Source: JAAKFL01 sp964629645 | GTDB lineage: Bacteria > Chlamydiota > Chlamydiia > Chlamydiales > SLFE01 | Assembly: GCA_964629645.1 (NCBI GenBank) | Contig: CAZVSU010000002.1 | Location: 5,245 to 69,244 of the forward strand | Reading direction: 5' to 3' | Length of the DNA stretch: 64,000 nucleotides | Part shown: positions 60,753 through 64,000 of the stretch, in pieces | Layout: each line of letters opens with the position of its first letter | Position numbering within the stretch: the first letter of the stretch is position 1 | Translations under genes and position numbers: made by a program | The notes under the pieces: model-generated | Databases searched by the model: none | Told to the model about the DNA's origin: nothing | Seen by the model: only the letters and a program-made list of their open reading frames with translations

Positions 60753-60782
60753 TTGTTTTAAATCCCTATTTTAGGGTAATAT
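60753..60782 (+). promoter_or_regulatory. Putative rpsO promoter
   Basis: TTGTTT at 60753-60758 and TAATAT at 60777-60782, spacer 18. A small inverted repeat CCCTA/TAGGG (60763-60776) sits between them. Confidence 0.4.
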
Positions 60783-60835
60783 AGTGGATGAAAATCAATT
60801 AAAAAGAGTTTAACAATCGACAGGGAGTCCTGGTA

Positions 60836-61105
60836 ATGTCACTCGATAAAGGCACCAAAGATGAAATCACGAAGAAGTTCCAATTACACGAAAAAGATAC
60901 GGGTTCTGCCGACGTTCAAATTGCGATTCTAACCGAACGCATTGCTGAGCTAACCGAGCATTTAAAACAAAACCCGAAAGATCACGGCTCTCGTCTTTCT
61001 CTACTCAAACTAGTCGGCCAAAGAAGGCGTCTTCTGGACTACCTCAATTCCACCGATACCAAACGCTATCAAGCGCTGATTAAAAAACTTAAACTCAGAC
61101 GATAA
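60836..61105 (+). CDS. rpsO: 30S ribosomal protein S15
   Basis: Primary 16S-binding protein, 89 residues as in E. coli. Contains FQLHEKDTGSADVQIAILTERI and HLKQNPKDHGSRLSLLKLVGQRRRLLDYL, the S15 signature. It precedes pnp, as in many bacteria. Confidence 0.97.
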   Translation: MSLDKGTKDEITKKFQLHEKDTGSADVQIAILTERIAELTEHLKQNPKDHGSRLSLLKLVGQRRRLLDYLNSTDTKRYQALIKKLKLRR

Positions 61106-61109
61106 GTTC

Positions 61110-61136
61110 AGGGCCGCCGATGACGCGGCCCTCTTT
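61110..61136 (+). terminator. Terminator after rpsO
   Basis: AGGGCCGC (61110-61117) pairs with GCGGCCCT (61125-61132), loop of seven, followed by CTTT. The T run is short, so partial readthrough into pnp is likely. Confidence 0.6.
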
Positions 61137-61240
61137 GATACAGCTTCTTTCGAGAAGCTGATTGAACCACCCTCCAAATTTTCTCTTGCAAAAAACCAAG
61201 TTCACGATTAAAAAAGTAGGCATCCAAGGAGTTGGGTACG

Positions 61241-61301
61241 AATTGAGGTCAGAGAAGGCCCATTCAATATTCATTGAAATGGCCCTTTCTGAGTTCCAAT
61301 T
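61241..61301 (+). promoter_or_regulatory. Long imperfect stem-loop in the pnp leader
   Basis: AATTGAGGTCAGAGAAGGCC and the following CATTCAAT (61241-61268) fold back on 61273-61301 around a four-base loop: AATTG/CAATT, TCAGA/TCTGA, AA/TT, GGCC/GGCC, ATT/AAT-type and TCAAT/ATTGA blocks with small bulges, about 20 pairs. It ends 51 bases before the pnp ATG. In E. coli a stem in this gap is cut by RNase III for PNPase autoregulation; a like role is inferred. Confidence 0.55.
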
Positions 61302-61352
61302 CACATATCTGTCTCAACTCCTTTTGATATCGACCAACCAAATAGGAGTATT

Positions 61353-63455
61353 ATGAAAAGACACACGAAAACAGTCCAAGTCGGTCAATCCGAAATTATT
61401 TTTGAAACAGGCAAAGTGGCCAAACAAGCCAACGGCGCGGTCGTCGTCCGCATGGGAGAGACGATCGTTTTTTCGACGGCTTGTGCTGCCTCTGAGCCAT
61501 CCGAAGGCCTCGACTTCCTCCCCCTGCAGGTCCATTTTCAAGAAAAATTTTCTTCCGCCGGTAAGACTTTAGGGGGATATCTCAAAAGGGAAGGGCGTCC
61601 CTCCGAGAGAGAAGTGCTGATTTCCCGCCTGATCGACAGACCGATCCGCCCTATGTTTGAAGAGGGCTACGCCTGTGAAACTCAGGTTTTAGCTTTTGTC
61701 TGGTCATACGATGGAAAGCACTCTCCCGATCCATTAGCGCTCTGCGCTGCATCAGCAGCTCTTGTCATCTCCGACATTCCGCTTATTAAACCGATCGGTG
61801 CTGTCCGCGTCGGGATGATTAATGGCGAATTTGTGATCAACCCCACTATGGAAGAGCAGGAGTTTTCCAAGCTCGATCTTCTGATGGCCGGTACCGAAGA
61901 CGCAGTTCTGATGATCGAAGGGTATTGCGACTTTTTGTCTGAGGAACAGGTCCTTGAGGCGATTGAATGCGGCCACAAGTCGATTCGCGACATCTGCCAT
62001 GCCCTTGCCGATTGGCAAAACGAAATCGGTAAAAAGAAGAACCGCTCTCATCTCAGGCCGCCTTTATCTCAAGATGTTAAAGATGCTGTCAGCCGAATCA
62101 TCACTCCAAAACTGGATTCGGTCCTAAGCATCCAAGACAAAATGGAAAGAGAATCGGCGCAATCAGAGCTGAAAAAAGAGGTGATCAACACACTCCTACC
62201 GGAAGGAGAGGATCCTCAGTATGACCGCATGGAGGTCTCATCTGCTATCAAAAAGATCCAAGCTGAATTTCTGCGGGAAAAAGTGCTGAAAGAAAATAAG
62301 CGCTGCGACGGCCGTAAGACGACCGATGTGCGCGCTATCGATATTGAGCAAGGCATACTACCACGCGTCCACGGAAGCTCTCTTTTCACCAGAGGCGAAA
62401 CACAGACAATGGCCGTTTGCACGCTTGGCGGAGAGACGATGGCTCAGAGGTACGAAACGCTCGATGGAGAAGGTAGCCGCCGCTTTTATCTTCAGTACTC
62501 ATTCCCACCATTTTCTGTCGGTGAAGTAGGACGGATGGGTCCTCCAGGACGGCGTGAAATTGGACATGGGAAGCTGGCGGAAAGAGCGCTATCTTTCTCA
62601 CTTCCTGAAAGAGACGCCTTCCCGTACACGATCCGACTCGAGTCAAACATTACAGAATCGAACGGATCATCCTCGATGGCATCGGTTTGCGGTGGATGCC
62701 TTGCCTTGATGGATGCCGGCGTACCGATTAAAAGGCCCGTTTCCGGAATTGCCATGGGGCTCGTCTTAGAGGGTGACAGACACGTCATTCTTTCTGATAT
62801 TCTCGGCATAGAAGATGCCCTCGGCGACATGGACTTCAAGATCACAGGAGATCAAGATGGAATCACAGCCTTTCAAATGGACATCAAAGTAGAAGGAATC
62901 ACAATCGAAATCATGAAAGCGGCTTTGCAGCAGGCGCGTGATGGTCGCATCCACATCCTTCAAAAAATGTTGGATGTTGTCCCTTCACATGCTGAAGAAA
63001 TGTCTGAGCACGCCCCTCGAATTACGACCATCAAGATCAAACCTAGCCAGATTGGAACAATCATCGGTCCCGGTGGATCGATGATTCGAGAAATCATGGC
63101 ACAATCGGGTGCTGAAATCGATGTCAATGACGACGGCGAGGTCAATGTTGCAGCCATCGGAAAGGAAGGGCTCGACAAAGCTGTCGACATGATCAAAAAT
63201 CTCACAGCAGAAGTGGAAATCGGGAATGTTTACGAAGGCGTGATCAAAGGGATAAAAGATTTTGGCGTTTTTGTCGAAATTCTTCCCGGTAAAGAGGGTC
63301 TTTGTCATATTTCCGAGTTTGACCACAAACGCGTTGAAAAAATGGAAGACGTGGTCAAAATGGGCCAAAAAATTACCGTGAAGGTCTTGGACATCAACGA
63401 TAGAGGCAAAATCTCATTGAGCCGTAAAGTTCTTCTTAAAAAAGCGGCTAATTGA
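61353..63455 (+). CDS. pnp: Polynucleotide phosphorylase
   Basis: 3'-to-5' phosphorolytic RNase of the RNA degradation machinery. The 700 residues have two RNase PH domains (the first with YLKREGRPSEREVLISRLIDRPIRP, the second with GSSLFTRGETQTMAVCTLG), a KH domain (IGTIIGPGGSMIREI near 565) and a C-terminal S1 domain (VYEGVIKGIKDFGVFVEILPGKEGLCHISE, shown here only as the family landmark). TAGGAG precedes the ATG. Length is normal. Confidence 0.97.
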   Translation: MKRHTKTVQVGQSEIIFETGKVAKQANGAVVVRMGETIVFSTACAASEPSEGLDFLPLQVHFQEKFSSAGKTLGGYLKREGRPSEREVLISRLIDRPIRPMFEEGYACETQVLAFVWSYDGKHSPDPLALCAASAALVISDIPLIKPIGAVRVGMINGEFVINPTMEEQEFSKLDLLMAGTEDAVLMIEGYCDFLSEEQVLEAIECGHKSIRDICHALADWQNEIGKKKNRSHLRPPLSQDVKDAVSRIITPKLDSVLSIQDKMERESAQSELKKEVINTLLPEGEDPQYDRMEVSSAIKKIQAEFLREKVLKENKRCDGRKTTDVRAIDIEQGILPRVHGSSLFTRGETQTMAVCTLGGETMAQRYETLDGEGSRRFYLQYSFPPFSVGEVGRMGPPGRREIGHGKLAERALSFSLPERDAFPYTIRLESNITESNGSSSMASVCGGCLALMDAGVPIKRPVSGIAMGLVLEGDRHVILSDILGIEDALGDMDFKITGDQDGITAFQMDIKVEGITIEIMKAALQQARDGRIHILQKMLDVVPSHAEEMSEHAPRITTIKIKPSQIGTIIGPGGSMIREIMAQSGAEIDVNDDGEVNVAAIGKEGLDKAVDMIKNLTAEVEIGNVYEGVIKGIKDFGVFVEILPGKEGLCHISEFDHKRVEKMEDVVKMGQKITVKVLDINDRGKISLSRKVLLKKAAN

Positions 63456-63482
63456 CACGCGACGCTTTCCGAAACACAACTT

Positions 63483-63510
63483 AACGACACCGAATGGTGT
63501 CGTTTTTTTT
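63483..63510 (+). terminator. Intrinsic terminator after pnp
   Basis: AACGACACC (63483-63491), loop GAAT, GGTGTCGTT (63496-63504), with a T run continuing to 63510. Confidence 0.92.
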
Positions 63511-63550
63511 TATTCGCGAATATGTTTGAATAGAAGACAGCAAGGAGATC

Positions 63551-63811
63551 ATGATGACTAATTATATTGAAATCGGCTCTGTCCGTCTGCCGACAGCCGC
63601 ATACGCTCTATCGTGTCACGCCAAACAAAAGACGATAAGAGACTTACTCAAGCAATGTGAAGCGATCATCCAAGAAGGTGGGGTTTCAAAACACAAGATG
63701 CAACGTTTTAAATTGGAAAAAAGCCGATTCAAAAAGATCATGAACAAACTTGAACCCGAGCCCGAGATCTCCTATCTCGCAGGGATCTACGCCTATTTCT
63801 TCGGCTCTTAA
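63551..63811 (+). CDS. Small unknown protein downstream of pnp
   Basis: An 86-residue protein (or 85, from the second ATG) with KQKTIRDLLKQCEAIIQEGGVSKHKMQRFKLEKSRF in the middle; basic and helical, and no family is recognised. AAGGAG precedes two adjacent ATG codons. It is bounded by terminators on both sides, so it is probably a single-gene unit. Confidence 0.65.
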   Translation: MMTNYIEIGSVRLPTAAYALSCHAKQKTIRDLLKQCEAIIQEGGVSKHKMQRFKLEKSRFKKIMNKLEPEPEISYLAGIYAYFFGS

Positions 63812-63819
63812 TCAATATG

Positions 63820-63853
63820 AAAGGCAGCGGGAAGCCCTCTCTGCCTTTTCTTT
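63820..63853 (+). terminator. Terminator after the gene at 63551
   Basis: AAAGGCAG (63820-63827) pairs with CTGCCTTT (63841-63848), with an inner GGG/CCC pairing; a T-rich stretch follows. Beyond it, to 64000, I see only weak hairpins and no gene. Confidence 0.7.
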
Positions 63854-64000
63854 CCCTAAGTGCGACAGCAAAAGACATTCAAATCTTTAATGAGTCGTGT
63901 CACACCATTTGTCTCCCCAATCCTTAGGTGAGACGCGCTTTCTAACCTAGTACACCTTATAAAAAATTCTTGATAATATTTCTGTCTTTAATTAGGCTGT

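Noticed and set aside
61162..61356. 64-codon ORF between rpsO and pnp
   Set aside because: It runs through the pnp leader stem and ribosome site, has no ribosome site of its own, and its composition is unlike protein.
1..64000. tRNA, rRNA, CRISPR or insertion-sequence features
   Set aside because: I looked for T-loop GTTCRA motifs with acceptor stems, for evenly spaced direct repeats and for transposase motifs and found none.
63855..64000. Promoter near the right edge (TTGATA at 63970)
   Set aside because: No acceptable -10 at 16-18 bases and the downstream gene is outside the window.

Overview
The window is a chlamydial chromosome segment, almost certainly from an environmental (Parachlamydiales-type) chlamydia rather than from the genus Chlamydia. 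The evidence is: (1) three blocks whose gene order matches, from memory, the published Chlamydia trachomatis order: rpsA-nusA-infB-rbfA-truB-ribF, ychF, then type III secretion genes sctU-sctV-(sctW)-chaperone-malQ; the prfA-prmC-ffh-rpsP-trmD-rplS-rnhB-yicC-gmk-(omega-like)-metG block preceded by rpmE; and tadA/rpsO/pnp; (2) a double-length UvrA, a known chlamydial trait; (3) extra genes absent from the small Chlamydia genomes: BTB-LRR, RasGEF and helical-repeat effector candidates, a PduO-type cobalamin adenosyltransferase, SthA, LemA/HtpX and a reverse transcriptase. Two runs of ten N (1827-1836 and 29852-29861) are scaffold gaps, and each breaks a gene. No tRNA, rRNA, CRISPR array or insertion sequence was recognised.

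Layout. 1-2010: a reverse transcriptase, possibly cut by the left edge, runs tail to tail into a secreted FGE/sulfatase-modifying-factor-fold gene broken by a gap. 2054-14681: uvrA; lemA-htpX; brnQ with a long leader; an unknown 656-residue protein; a short aspartokinase. 14858-22455: the translation/ribosome operon rpsA to ribF. 22557-23972: a BTB-LRR protein inserted between ribF and ychF. 24037-32329: ychF, then the T3SS export-gate genes sctU and sctV, a gatekeeper-position gene, a small acidic protein, a CesT-family chaperone and malQ. 32348-36843: a secreted transglutaminase-like/TPR protein, a small LRR-like protein, cobalamin adenosyltransferase and an ankyrin-like repeat protein. 36974-42409: clpB, a membrane protein, sthA, an unknown gene and rpmB. 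42476-46133: a RasGEF-domain protein divergent from an LcrH/SycD-type chaperone gene and a small basic protein. 46162-56345: the minus-strand information-processing operon from rpmE down to metG. 56438-60339: a rhomboid-like membrane protein, then a four-gene overlapping minus-strand cluster (coiled-coil protein, tadA, small conserved protein, 31-residue helical-repeat protein). 60455-63811: a small conserved gene, rpsO, pnp and a small unknown gene.

Most interesting: a 31-codon leader ORF rich in Ile, Val and Leu, with its own near-consensus promoter and a following strong hairpin, sits upstream of the branched-chain amino acid transporter brnQ. This looks like amino-acid-responsive attenuation, although a second promoter lies after it and the hairpin lacks a U tract. 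Also notable are a eukaryotic-type RasGEF domain beside T3SS chaperone genes, the BTB-LRR gene inside a conserved operon block, a protein built of regular 31-residue repeats coupled to tadA, and a long imperfect stem in the pnp leader resembling the E. coli rpsO-pnp RNase III site. All family calls come from reading translated sequence and motifs; no database search was run.
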